Below are positions 24,654-32,524 of a stretch of DNA of 64,000 bases, piece by piece. The position numbers were made by a program, and so were the translations under genes. Origin of the DNA: F1-60-MAGs149 sp037133755 (GTDB lineage Bacteria > Actinomycetota > Thermoleophilia > Gaiellales > F1-60-MAGs149). The DNA is taken from the NCBI GenBank assembly GCA_037133755.1, contig JBAXNN010000001.1, forward strand, positions 248,001 through 312,000. Direction: 5' to 3'. The notes beneath the pieces are model-generated. The model ran no database searches. It saw only the letters and a list, made by a program, of their open reading frames with translations, and was not told the DNA's origin. Every line of letters begins with the position of its first letter. The first letter of the stretch is position 1.

Positions 24654-25910
24654 GTGAGCGTGACTGGGACTACGACCGACAGCCTCGAGCCGGCACGGAT
24701 CCGCGCCGATTTCCCGATTTTCGGGCGTCAGGTTCACGGCCAGGAGCTCGCGTACCTCGACTCTGCGTCGACGTCGCAGAAGCCCCAGGCGATGCTCGAC
24801 GCGATGACCGGCTTCTACTCGACGAGCAACGCCAACGTGCATCGCGGCGTCTACACGCTTGGGATCGAGAGCACCGACGCGTTCGAAGCTGCCCGAGATG
24901 CGGTGGCGCAGCTGATCAACGCGCCGTCGCGGCGCGAGGTGATCTTCACGCGCAACACGACCGAGGCGATCAACCTCGTCGCCAAGACCGTCGGCGCCGA
25001 GCGCTGCGGCCCGGGCGACGTGATCGTCAGCACCGTGCTCGAGCACCACGCGAACCTCGTCCCGTGGCAGGTGCTCGCGCAGCAGACCGGCGCCACGCTG
25101 CGCTTCCTCGACGTCGACGACCACGGCAACCTTCAGCTGGACCAGCTCGATGCGATTGCCGCGTCGGGAAACGTGCGCATCGTCGCGGTGACGCACCAGT
25201 CGAACACACTCGGCGTGCGGCCGCCGGTCGAGGCACTGACCCAGTGGGCGCACGGTCAGGGCGCCGTCGTTGTGCTGGACGCGGCGCAGACCGTGCCGAA
25301 CCGTCCAGTCGACGTACAGGCGCTCGGCGTCGACTTCCTCGCCTTCTCGGGGCACAAGACGCTGGCTCCGACGGGCATCGGCGTGCTGTGGGGGCGCGAG
25401 GAGCTGCTCGCCGCGACCCAGCCCTTCCTGACCGGCGGCGAGATGATCCGCTCCGTGGCGCTCGACCGCACCTCCTGGAACACGCTGCCGTGGAAGTTCG
25501 AGGCCGGGACGCCCGCCTACGCCGAGGCGGTCGGACTCCACGCCGCGATCGACTACCTGCAGGCCGTCGGCCTCGCGGCGATCGATGCGCACGAGCACGT
25601 GATCACCGAGTACGCCCTCGGGCGCCTCGGCGAGGTGCCGGGCCTGCGTGTCGTTGGCCCGCCAGATGCCGCCTCCCGTGGGGGCGTGGTGTCCTTCGTC
25701 CTTGATGACGTGCACCCGCACGACATTGCGGAGATCCTGGATCGTCATGCCGTGTGCGTACGTGCCGGGCATCACTGCACGCAGCCGCTGATGCAGCGAC
25801 TTGGCCACTCGGCCACCGTGCGGGCATCGTTCTACCTGTACACGACGGCCGACGAGATCGACCGACTCGTTGCCGGCCTGCACGACGTTCGCAAGGTGAT
25901 GGGGGTCTGA
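24654..25910 (+). CDS. sufS: SufS cysteine desulfurase
   Basis: A 418-residue PLP enzyme that takes sulfur from cysteine for Fe-S assembly. The PLP lysine is K235 (FSGHKTLAPTGIG). The persulfide cysteine is C375 in the class II motif VRAGHHCTQP. YLDSASTSQKP and NVHRGVYTLG at the N-terminus are SufS-typical. The GTG start lies 8 nt after a TACCCT box within the suf motif shared with sufC. sufU follows after 1 nt, giving the sulfur-donor pair. It is physically separate from sufCBD. Confidence 0.95.
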   Translation: MSVTGTTTDSLEPARIRADFPIFGRQVHGQELAYLDSASTSQKPQAMLDAMTGFYSTSNANVHRGVYTLGIESTDAFEAARDAVAQLINAPSRREVIFTRNTTEAINLVAKTVGAERCGPGDVIVSTVLEHHANLVPWQVLAQQTGATLRFLDVDDHGNLQLDQLDAIAASGNVRIVAVTHQSNTLGVRPPVEALTQWAHGQGAVVVLDAAQTVPNRPVDVQALGVDFLAFSGHKTLAPTGIGVLWGREELLAATQPFLTGGEMIRSVALDRTSWNTLPWKFEAGTPAYAEAVGLHAAIDYLQAVGLAAIDAHEHVITEYALGRLGEVPGLRVVGPPDAASRGGVVSFVLDDVHPHDIAEILDRHAVCVRAGHHCTQPLMQRLGHSATVRASFYLYTTADEIDRLVAGLHDVRKVMGV

Positions 25911-25911
25911 C

Positions 25912-26337
25912 ATGGACGACGAGCTCTACCGCGAGAACCTGATGGATCATTACCGGCATCCGCGCAACCACGGGACGCTGGAGCACCCCGACTGCGAGGC
26001 GGAGGGCAAGAATCCGCTCTGCGGCGACGAGGTCGAGATTGATGTCCAGGTGGCCGATGGGCGCATCGCCGCGATTCGCTTCGCCGGCAATGGCTGCGCG
26101 GTCTCGCAGGCGGCGACGTCGATGCTGACCGAGCTTGTCGAGGGGCTGCCCGTCGAGGAGGCCGCGGCATTGCCGTCGCAGGCGATTATCGACGAGCTCG
26201 GCATCCCGCTGTCGGCCATGCGGGTCAAGTGCGCCGTGCTCGGCCTCGGCACGCTCAAGGTCGCTCTGCACCGCGGTGCTGGTACGCCGCTGCCCGCCGA
26301 GTGGGGCGCGGACGACGACGAGCTCGTCTGGGGCTAG
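25912..26337 (+). CDS. sufU: SufU sulfur-transfer protein
   Basis: A 141-residue SufU that accepts sulfur from SufS and relays it to SufBCD. Zinc/sulfur ligands C37 (NPLCGDE), D39, C62 (GNGCAVSQA) and C107 (RVKCAVLGL) are in place. The loop insertion between C62 and C107 marks SufU rather than IscU. One nucleotide after sufS, so co-transcribed. Its TAG shares a CTAG with the stop of the convergent PucR-type gene. Confidence 0.93.
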   Translation: MDDELYRENLMDHYRHPRNHGTLEHPDCEAEGKNPLCGDEVEIDVQVADGRIAAIRFAGNGCAVSQAATSMLTELVEGLPVEEAAALPSQAIIDELGIPLSAMRVKCAVLGLGTLKVALHRGAGTPLPAEWGADDDELVWG

Positions 26338-27344
26338 ACCGGCGGAGCGTCGCCGAGCAGGCGCGCGCCGCGCACGGCCAGCTCGAGGCGGAAGCGGTCG
26401 TCGGCATGCTGGAGATCCAGTGACGTCAACTTGGCGATGCGCGCCAGGCGATAGCGCACCGTGCGCTCGTGGACGTCGAGGACGCGCGCTGTCGCCGCCA
26501 CGCTGAGGCCCTCCTGCAACCACACAGATGCCGTCTCGATGTACTGCTGGCCACCGTTGCGCGCCGAGCGCAGCGGCGTCAACGTCGCGTCCACCAACTC
26601 GCGCAACGTCACCTGATCCTGGCCGATCAGCGCTTCGGGCAGCACATCGCCATACGGAACGATGCCGCGCAGGCTGAGGCGGCGAGCCATATTGAGGGCG
26701 CGCTTGGCATCGACGTACGAGGCTCGGATACCCGGGATTCCCAGACCGGGGCGGCCAAGGCCGGCCGTCTCGGGACCGCGTGGTACGCGACCGCTGATGA
26801 TCGCGACGATGCGACCGCGCTGCGGCACGGCCAGAGCTCCGGCATCGTTGAGGCGCGTGAGAACGGTTTCGCTGACCTCGCCGACGAGGAGCACGCTGCG
26901 ACGTCCCGTCAACTCGACACCCAGCCGCGTCGCGAGCTCCTGCACCTGTTCGGGCGGCTGCTCGGAGAGCAGTGCCTCGATCAGCAGCGCCCGCTGCCGC
27001 TCCTCCTGCCGGATCGACTCGACCTGGCCATCGGCGTAGCCCGCACAGAGGGCGCGCGTGCCGTCCGTGAGCAGACGCAAATGCGCATCCGGTGAGCGGC
27101 TCTCTGTGGTGAGGGCAGCGGCACCGACAGCCATCCAAACTTCGACCACCGTGGTCAGCGGCACACCCGCGACACGCGCGCGATTGGCGCTGGTTGCCAA
27201 TCGTGTGCGCGACGAGCTGGCGATGCGTTCGCCCGAGCGCGCGAGGATCTGCACCCATGCTTCGATATCAAGTCCAGCGGCACGAGGGTCGTCGAGCTGC
27301 GCGAGGATCGTCGCGCGTGTGTCCTTGGGGGTCGATTCGGCCAC
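26334..27344 (-). CDS. PucR/CdaR-type transcriptional regulator
   Basis: A 336-residue regulator. The C-terminal 65 residues (GLSVAATARVLDVHERTVRYRLARIAKLTSLDLQ) form the PucR helix-turn-helix. The middle (about 150-230) is a GGDEF-like/CdaR fold without a GGDEF motif. The N-terminal half is helical (RsbR/sensor-like). Such proteins control purine, amino-acid or sugar-acid catabolism; the effector is unknown here. It is transcribed alone with a TAACGT box 6 nt before the GTG. It converges on sufU with overlapping stops, which gives no functional hint. Confidence 0.85.
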   Translation of the reverse strand: MAESTPKDTRATILAQLDDPRAAGLDIEAWVQILARSGERIASSSRTRLATSANRARVAGVPLTTVVEVWMAVGAAALTTESRSPDAHLRLLTDGTRALCAGYADGQVESIRQEERQRALLIEALLSEQPPEQVQELATRLGVELTGRRSVLLVGEVSETVLTRLNDAGALAVPQRGRIVAIISGRVPRGPETAGLGRPGLGIPGIRASYVDAKRALNMARRLSLRGIVPYGDVLPEALIGQDQVTLRELVDATLTPLRSARNGGQQYIETASVWLQEGLSVAATARVLDVHERTVRYRLARIAKLTSLDLQHADDRFRLELAVRGARLLGDAPPV

Positions 27345-27350
27345 GGCGGA

Positions 27351-27356
27351 ACGTTA
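27351..27356 (-). promoter_or_regulatory. -10 box TAACGT, leaderless type
   Basis: Ends 6 nt before the GTG at 27344. Confidence 0.55.
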
Positions 27357-27376
27357 CCGGTTTCCGGCAAAGAGCG

Positions 27377-29068
27377 TCAGTAGCCCGGAACCTGCGCGCG
27401 CACCGCCGCCGGGTCGAAGTGCCACCGCACGACACCGCCGACCTCCGAGCGCACGCCGCCTGCCTCATGCAGGAACTGCGCCCACGGCCCAGGGAAGCGC
27501 GCGTCGACGAGCACCCAACTGGTGCCTGTGAAGGCGAGGTATCGCAGTAACTCCTGCCGAGGGTTCGCGGGCAGTTGGTCGCTGTAGAAGCCGTAGACGA
27601 CGGGAAACGGCAGGTATTCGGCAGGAAGCACCGCCGCGCTGTACCCCCCGGCCATGCGATAGCGCATCCTCGCGAGCGCCTGCCAGTACATCCCGTCGCC
27701 GCGGAAGGAGTACGGCAGGATCAGCACGACGGCGTCATCAGGGATCTCGGCGGTAGCCGCTCCCGAGGCAATCCCCGGCGGCGTTGCCATGTCGGTACGC
27801 CAGAGGTCAGACCGCGGCACGGGCAGCAGGCAGATCAACGCGATGCCAACGACGACGAGGCGCAGGGCGACGAGGCCGGGCTCCTCACGCTCGCGCGGCA
27901 CGATGAACAACGCTACGAGCACACTGATGCCCAGCCAGGCGAAGACCACGACGCGCGTCGGTAGCGCCAGCTTGATCAGCGGCAGGTGCGTGAGCAGTTG
28001 CCACGGCATGACCCAGTACGGGTCGCCGCTGATCGTCAGGTGCGCACCGAGCGCTAAGACGATGGAGAGCAGCACACCAAACGTGACGACCCAGACCCAC
28101 CGCTCTTGACGCCAGCGAAGCACGCCGCCGACCGCGGCGATGATGAGCACCGGGCCGAGGTAGCCGAGCTGCTCGGTGAGATTCCCCACGAACTGGAGCG
28201 ATGCGTCCTGAAAGCGCTGACCACCCGCCCAGGTTATGGCGGTCGGCATGACCAGATTCTTTAGATCGAGTGGGAAGAGGTCGGGGCGGATGCGCTCGTC
28301 GATCGGATTCCGGTGGAGCAGCGCCGCGAGCAGCAGCGGTGACGCAATGGCGATCGCGATGCCATACGCCGCGGCGACCCAAGGGATGGCCTGCAGTATG
28401 CGACGACGCAGCTCGGTCGGCCCCAGCGCTAACGCGAAGAGCAGCGTCAGCGTGCCAACGAGCGTCGCCGTCGCAGCGATCTCGGTGAACGTCAAGAACT
28501 GCATGGCGATCAGTGCGCCCAGTGCGAGCATCCCCCGCACGGGACGGATCGAGCGCTCGATCAGGCGAATCACCACGAGCACGATCAGCGGCAGCGCCCA
28601 GACCAGCGCGAGGTTCACATGGTTGAGCGTCTCGCCGAGCATGTACGACGAGAAGCCGAACACCCAGCCGCCGATGATTGCGGCGAGCGCGCTTCGCGTC
28701 AGGTGGCGGCAGAGAAGGTACGCGCCCCAGGCTGCCAACGCGGGTGCCGCAATCGCCAGCGTGCTGTACGAGACGAGCGGCCCGGCCAGCGCAGTCAGCG
28801 GCGCCACCAGGATCGCCGGTCCGGGGATCGTCGTCGCCCACGCGAGATTGAAGCCCTGCGGGGCGTCGATGCGGTCGGTCAGAAACGGCGCTTGGTTCCC
28901 CGCCAGCGTCTCGACCCAGTGCACCAGAGACCAGGCGAAGAAGCCCTGGTCGCCACCGAAGCTGCCGACGACGGCGTCGTGCGGCGCACGGAGCCAGAAG
29001 CGCCCGATCAGCACGACGGAGGCAACCGCGTAGCCGAGCAACACCCAGAGCGGCTCGAGGCGTCGCAT
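27377..29068 (-). CDS. Polytopic membrane protein, probable GT-C glycosyltransferase
   Basis: A 563-residue protein with about 11-12 membrane segments and a C-terminal extracytoplasmic domain (from about 430). The first outer loop carries acidic residues (SFGGDQGFFAWSLVHWVETLAGNQAPFLTDRIDAP) in the place where GT-C glycosyltransferases have their catalytic Asp. That makes a lipid-linked sugar transferase plausible; similarity to named families is too weak for a specific call. The start follows TACACT by 7 nt. The T-tract of an upstream terminator ends 2 bp from that box, so the -35 region overlaps the hairpin. Confidence 0.65.
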   Translation of the reverse strand: MRRLEPLWVLLGYAVASVVLIGRFWLRAPHDAVVGSFGGDQGFFAWSLVHWVETLAGNQAPFLTDRIDAPQGFNLAWATTIPGPAILVAPLTALAGPLVSYSTLAIAAPALAAWGAYLLCRHLTRSALAAIIGGWVFGFSSYMLGETLNHVNLALVWALPLIVLVVIRLIERSIRPVRGMLALGALIAMQFLTFTEIAATATLVGTLTLLFALALGPTELRRRILQAIPWVAAAYGIAIAIASPLLLAALLHRNPIDERIRPDLFPLDLKNLVMPTAITWAGGQRFQDASLQFVGNLTEQLGYLGPVLIIAAVGGVLRWRQERWVWVVTFGVLLSIVLALGAHLTISGDPYWVMPWQLLTHLPLIKLALPTRVVVFAWLGISVLVALFIVPREREEPGLVALRLVVVGIALICLLPVPRSDLWRTDMATPPGIASGAATAEIPDDAVVLILPYSFRGDGMYWQALARMRYRMAGGYSAAVLPAEYLPFPVVYGFYSDQLPANPRQELLRYLAFTGTSWVLVDARFPGPWAQFLHEAGGVRSEVGGVVRWHFDPAAVRAQVPGY

Positions 29069-29075
29069 GCAGCGG

Positions 29076-29081
29076 AGTGTA
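29076..29081 (-). promoter_or_regulatory. -10 box TACACT, leaderless type
   Basis: Ends 7 nt before the ATG at 29068. Confidence 0.5.
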
Positions 29082-29083
29082 GG

Positions 29084-29121
29084 AAAAAAGCAGAGAGCCG
29101 GGCGGTTTCCCGCCCGGCTCT
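29084..29121 (-). terminator. Canonical Rho-independent terminator
   Basis: A 12-bp perfect stem (29094-29105 with 29110-29121) with a 4-nt loop is followed on the minus strand by CTGC and six Ts. It is the only hairpin in the window with a real T-tract. It ends transcription coming from the 29122-29331 region or dcd. Confidence 0.85.
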
Positions 29122-29331
29122 CCGGGTCGAACGCTGGTATTACGCAAGATGCGCTGCGGCGATATGCCGCGGCCCCAACGCGGGCTAGGCGATTCCCTGT
29201 CGGTCCAGGGGCGCGCCCTTACGTGCGTCGACCTCCACTTGCCGTGCAGTCGCTATTCAGAACGGACCACCTCCTCTCCGCGGTGGCCCGAAGGTACCAC
29301 TCGAAGGCGACCCGCGCCACACGAATTTCCG
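29122..29331 (-). ncRNA. Possible structured RNA or dcd 3' trailer
   Basis: The longest non-coding gap (210 nt), between dcd and a strong terminator. On the minus strand the two ends can pair: 29308-29314 with 29123-29129 (7 bp) and 29295-29299 with 29135-29139 (5 bp). Inside are small hairpins, e.g. GCGGC/GCCGC and CCCTG/CAGGG. The size, end pairing and terminator recall 6S-like RNAs, but I find no family signature. A 33-codon frame (29219-29320, minus) has no codon or homology support. Confidence 0.35.
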
Positions 29332-29895
29332 TTACTGGAAGTTCTTCCAGTACGCGCTCGGCGTGGGGCCGACCTGACCCTGGTACTTCGATCCCAGCGC
29401 ACCTGACCCGTACGGCTTCTCGGCCGGCTGGTCGAGGTTCATGAACGACATCTGGCCGATCTTCATGTCGGGGTAGAGCGTGATCGGCAGGTTCGCGACG
29501 TTGGCCAGCTCGAGCGTGACGTGGCCGTCGAAACCGGGATCGATAAAGCCCGCCGTCGAGTGCACCTGCAGGCCCAGACGTCCGAGGGAGCTCTTGCCCT
29601 CGAGGCGCGAGACGATGTCGTCGCCGAGCGTGACGCGCTCCAGCGTGGCGCCGAGCACGAACTCGCCGGGGTGCAGGATGAACGGCCCGCCGTCCGTGAT
29701 CTCGATCAGCTCGGTCAGTTCGGCCTGCTCCTGCTTGACGTCAATGTGGCCGTAGCGGCTGTTCTTGAACACGCGGAAGCGGCGATCGCAGCGCACGTCG
29801 ATTGAGGCAGGTTGGATCAGCGCCTCATCGAATGGGTCGAGCGTGATGCGTCCGGCTTCGATTGCCGTGCGGATGCCGCGGTCGGACAGAACCAT
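29332..29895 (-). CDS. dcd: dCTP deaminase
   Basis: A 187-residue dCTP deaminase (or deaminase/dUTPase), supplying dUMP for thymidylate. Family blocks: VLSDRGIRTAIEAGRITLDPFDEALIQPASIDVRCD, then FVLGATLERVTLGDDIVSRLEGKSSLGRLGLQVHSTAGFIDPGFDGHVTLELAN with the catalytic Glu (GFDGHVTLELAN), then MKIGQMSFM and the C-terminal YQGQVGPTPSAYWKNF. I start at the ATG at 29895, where the family begins; a longer frame upstream enters the divergent promoter region. Confidence 0.94.
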   Translation of the reverse strand: MVLSDRGIRTAIEAGRITLDPFDEALIQPASIDVRCDRRFRVFKNSRYGHIDVKQEQAELTELIEITDGGPFILHPGEFVLGATLERVTLGDDIVSRLEGKSSLGRLGLQVHSTAGFIDPGFDGHVTLELANVANLPITLYPDMKIGQMSFMNLDQPAEKPYGSGALGSKYQGQVGPTPSAYWKNFQ

Positions 29896-29947
29896 TGCTG
29901 GGCAGCATTGCAGGCGTGGGGGACGTGCGGTGCGGCCCAGGTGCAGG

Positions 29948-29953
29948 TACGCT
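29948..29953 (+). promoter_or_regulatory. -10 box TACGCT, leaderless type
   Basis: Ends 6 nt before the GTG at 29960. Confidence 0.55.
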
Positions 29954-29959
29954 GCGGGC

Positions 29960-31411
29960 GTGAGCACCCGGGTCATCGCGCGGCGCTACACGCTTGAGGT
30001 GCCAGAGCCGGCAGCGCCCGGCAGCACCGTCTGGCGCGGGCGCGATTCGACGAACGGTGGTGCCGTCGTGGTCACGCTGCTCGACGAGCATCCGGAGGTT
30101 GATTCGACGCTGGCGGCGCTTGTTGCGGTGCGGCACCCGGCGTTGCCGGTGGTGCTCGACCACGGCGTCGACGGTGTCACGCGCTACGTCGTCACTCCCG
30201 CGCGCTCGGGACAGTCGGCCCGGGCGCGTCTGCTGGTCGGTGCAAGCGTGGAGCCCGCCGAGGCCGCCGAGGTTGCAGCGGAGCTCGCCGACGCGTTGGC
30301 CGCGCTGCACGCCCGTGGTCTCGTGCAGGGGCAGCTGACGCTCGATCGTGTCGTCGCCGACGAGAGCGGTCCACTGCGGCTGGAGGATCTCGCCACCGGC
30401 GGGCTCGCCCGGCCCGCCGACCAGCCGGACGACGACCTTCGCCAGCTTGCGGGAGTGCTGCGCGATCTCCTCGGACTGTCGGCCGACGCCACCCCGCTTG
30501 AGGCCGAGGGGGTTCCGCCGCGGCTCGCCGGTCTGCTGCAGAGCCTCGCCTCCTTCACGCCCCCGCCGGCCACCGATGCACGTGACGCGCTGCGGCGCAT
30601 CGCGCGTGAGAGCGCACCCGGGTGGGAGCCCTTTGCCACCCCTGCGGTCAGAGCGGCACCCGCGCCACTGGCCGTCGAGGAGGAGCCGACAGGCTCCCGG
30701 AATCGTGGACTCACGGCGCTCGTCGGGGTCTTGGCCGTCGCGGTGGTGATCCTCGCCATCGTGGTGGTGATCGGTGTCGTCGATCGCCGTGATGCCGACC
30801 AGCGTGCGGCACAATCCGCGCTCCCCGGTCCGATCAGCACGGTCTCCCCTGGCTCAACGATCGAAGGCGGCCCCTTCGTTGAGACGACAGCACCGATCGA
30901 CACGATGGCGGCTACCACCGAGGTGCAGCCGGTCGGGCCCAACCGTACGCCGCGCGCTCTGAGGATCACGACCATCACAACGGTCGATCCAGCGGGCGAC
31001 AACGCGGAGAACAACGATCAGGTGCGCTTCGCCATCGACCGCTCGCCGAAGACTGGCTGGTCAACGGAGATCTACAAGCCGGGCGTGATCGAGAAGAAGC
31101 GCGGGGTCGGCCTGCAGCTGCACCTCGCCGTCCCGAGCCGCGTACGGCGGCTCGCGATCACGAGCGCGCCCGCTGGCGCGACGGTTGTTGTTTATGGCGT
31201 GCGTGGCACCCCGCCGCCCAAAGCACCACGCGACTGGACGCAGCTGACCGACCCGAAGGAGCTCATGCGCGCCACCGCCGTGGTGCCGATCCGGCGTGTT
31301 GCACCGCTGACGGACGTGCTGATCTGGATCACCGGTCTGCCGCCGGTCAAGGGCGGGTACGGGGTGACCTTCAACGACATCCGTCTGACGGGCGTCCCCA
31401 CCGGCGCCTGA
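29960..31411 (+). CDS. Membrane pseudokinase with extracytoplasmic discoidin-like domain
   Basis: A 483-residue protein. Residues 1-210 follow a Ser/Thr kinase fold, but the catalytic loop HRD..N is HARGLVQGQLTLDR and the DFG position reads LEDLATG, so it should be inactive. One membrane segment follows (about 252-276: GLTALVGVLAVAVVILAIVVVIGVV). The C-terminal 150 residues (DQVRFAIDRSPKTGWSTEIYKPG...GLQLHLAVPSRVRRLAITSAPAGATVVVYG) look discoidin-like and outside the cell. The layout equals the last two parts of mycobacterial MviN (Rv3910), whose pseudokinase binds FhaA, but here without the MviN channel part. It converges on the wall operon that encodes FhaA. Confidence 0.75.
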   Translation: MSTRVIARRYTLEVPEPAAPGSTVWRGRDSTNGGAVVVTLLDEHPEVDSTLAALVAVRHPALPVVLDHGVDGVTRYVVTPARSGQSARARLLVGASVEPAEAAEVAAELADALAALHARGLVQGQLTLDRVVADESGPLRLEDLATGGLARPADQPDDDLRQLAGVLRDLLGLSADATPLEAEGVPPRLAGLLQSLASFTPPPATDARDALRRIARESAPGWEPFATPAVRAAPAPLAVEEEPTGSRNRGLTALVGVLAVAVVILAIVVVIGVVDRRDADQRAAQSALPGPISTVSPGSTIEGGPFVETTAPIDTMAATTEVQPVGPNRTPRALRITTITTVDPAGDNAENNDQVRFAIDRSPKTGWSTEIYKPGVIEKKRGVGLQLHLAVPSRVRRLAITSAPAGATVVVYGVRGTPPPKAPRDWTQLTDPKELMRATAVVPIRRVAPLTDVLIWITGLPPVKGGYGVTFNDIRLTGVPTGA

Positions 31412-31509
31412 CAGTTTGGGGCCGGCCCCAAACTGACCAGAATTCGGCCAATCTGGGGCCGGCCCCAAATTGACCGCGTGCACGTTTGGATCCGGATCCA
31501 AATCTGCAC
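31412..31509. repeat. Three tandem palindromes with compensatory changes
   Basis: Palindrome 1 (31412-31435, 24 bp, perfect) and palindrome 2 (31449-31472, one mismatch) share the core TGGGGCCGGCCCCA. Palindrome 3 (31485-31502, perfect 18 bp, TTTGGATCCGGATCCAAA) keeps the same frame with GG/CC replaced by AT/AT on both arms. An outer GTGCA/TGCAC extends it to 31478-31509. Centre spacings are 37 and 33 bp. They fill the gap between two convergent 3' ends. Terminators, dimer binding sites or an intergenic repeat family are all possible. Confidence 0.8.
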
Positions 31510-31522
31510 GGATGCTGAACCG

Positions 31523-32524
31523 CTAGCGCAGCAGGCCGGCGTTGCGCGCGTGGCGCTCGACGGCCAGGTCGACCAGGCGTGTCAGCAGCTCGGCGTACGC
31601 GATGCCGGTGGCCTCGAACATACGGGCGTAGTAGCTCGTCGCGGTGAAGCCCGGGATCGCATTGATCTCGTTGAGCACGAGACGTCCTTCGGTGGTGTAG
31701 AAGAAGTCGACGCGCGCCATGCCGTGGCAGTCACAGACCGCGAAGGCCTGGGCGGCGATTGCGCGCTGACGATCGCTGACCTCGGCCGGGATGTCGGCGG
31801 GGACGACGAGGGCCGAGCCACCCGCCGCGTACTTGGCCTCGTAGTCGTACCACTCGGCGTCGAAGGTGATCTCGCCGACGACGGACACGGTCAACGCGGG
31901 CGGCAGGCCGAGCACGCTGCACTCGACCTCCTTCCCGACCAGCAACTCCTCGACCAGCACCTTGTCGTCGTGGGCGAGCGCGAGGTCGAGCGCGGCGTCG
32001 AGGTCGTTGGCGGTCTCAACGCGCGAGATGCCAACGCTCGAGCCGAGCCGCGCCGGCTTGACGAAGACGGGGAAGCCGAACGCGTCCTCGATGCGCGCGC
32101 GCACCGCGCCACGGTCGTCAGCGGGGCCGACCAAGACCTCACGCGCGACGTCGATGCCGGCGTCGCGCAGCGCGGCCTTGCAGCGCTCCTTGTCCATCGT
32201 CAGCGCGGCACCGAGCACGCCGGAGCCGACGTACGCCACGTCGAGCATCTCGAGCAGCCCCTGCACCGTGCCGTCCTCGCCGAACGGACCGTGCAACACG
32301 GGAAAGACGACGTCGCACCCGAGTGGCCCGCCTTGGCCGGGCGTGACCGAGACGACGGAGCCGTCGGCCGCGGTCCAGACGCCCTCGCGCGAGATCGTGA
32401 TGCGCTCGACGTCGAAGCGCGCGGGATCGAGTCCCGTGGCGACGCTTTCGGCCGAGCGCAGCGACACGTCGTGCTCCGACGAGCGGCCGCCGCCGAGGAC
32501 GGCGACGCGCAGGCGCTCGGCCAC
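31523..32524 (-). CDS. ddl: D-alanine--D-alanine ligase
   Basis: A 333-residue ATP-grasp enzyme joining two D-alanines for the peptidoglycan stem peptide. Seen: VAVLGGGRSSEHDVSLRSAESV, FPVLHGPFGEDGTVQGLLEMLDVAYVGSGVLGAALTMDK, VFVKPARLGSSVGISRV and NEINAIPGFTATSYYARM. Last gene of the wall operon; its GTG shares one base with the pknB TAG (TAGTG). Having ddl here, behind a PASTA kinase, puts precursor synthesis under the same transcript as polymerisation. In mycobacteria ddl lies elsewhere. Confidence 0.95.
   Translation of the reverse strand: MAERLRVAVLGGGRSSEHDVSLRSAESVATGLDPARFDVERITISREGVWTAADGSVVSVTPGQGGPLGCDVVFPVLHGPFGEDGTVQGLLEMLDVAYVGSGVLGAALTMDKERCKAALRDAGIDVAREVLVGPADDRGAVRARIEDAFGFPVFVKPARLGSSVGISRVETANDLDAALDLALAHDDKVLVEELLVGKEVECSVLGLPPALTVSVVGEITFDAEWYDYEAKYAAGGSALVVPADIPAEVSDRQRAIAAQAFAVCDCHGMARVDFFYTTEGRLVLNEINAIPGFTATSYYARMFEATGIAYAELLTRLVDLAVERHARNAGLLR

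Noticed and set aside
29270..29300. T-box-like stretch (TGGTACC near CCACCGCGG, minus strand)
   Set aside because: No specifier stem or aminoacyl-tRNA synthetase or amino-acid gene follows, and the upstream part would fall inside dcd. Treated as chance within a structured region.
29219..29320. 33-codon minus-strand ORF after dcd, with an internal AGGAGG
   Set aside because: The AGGAGG is inside the frame, not before its start; no homology is recognised and the region folds as RNA. Not called as a gene.
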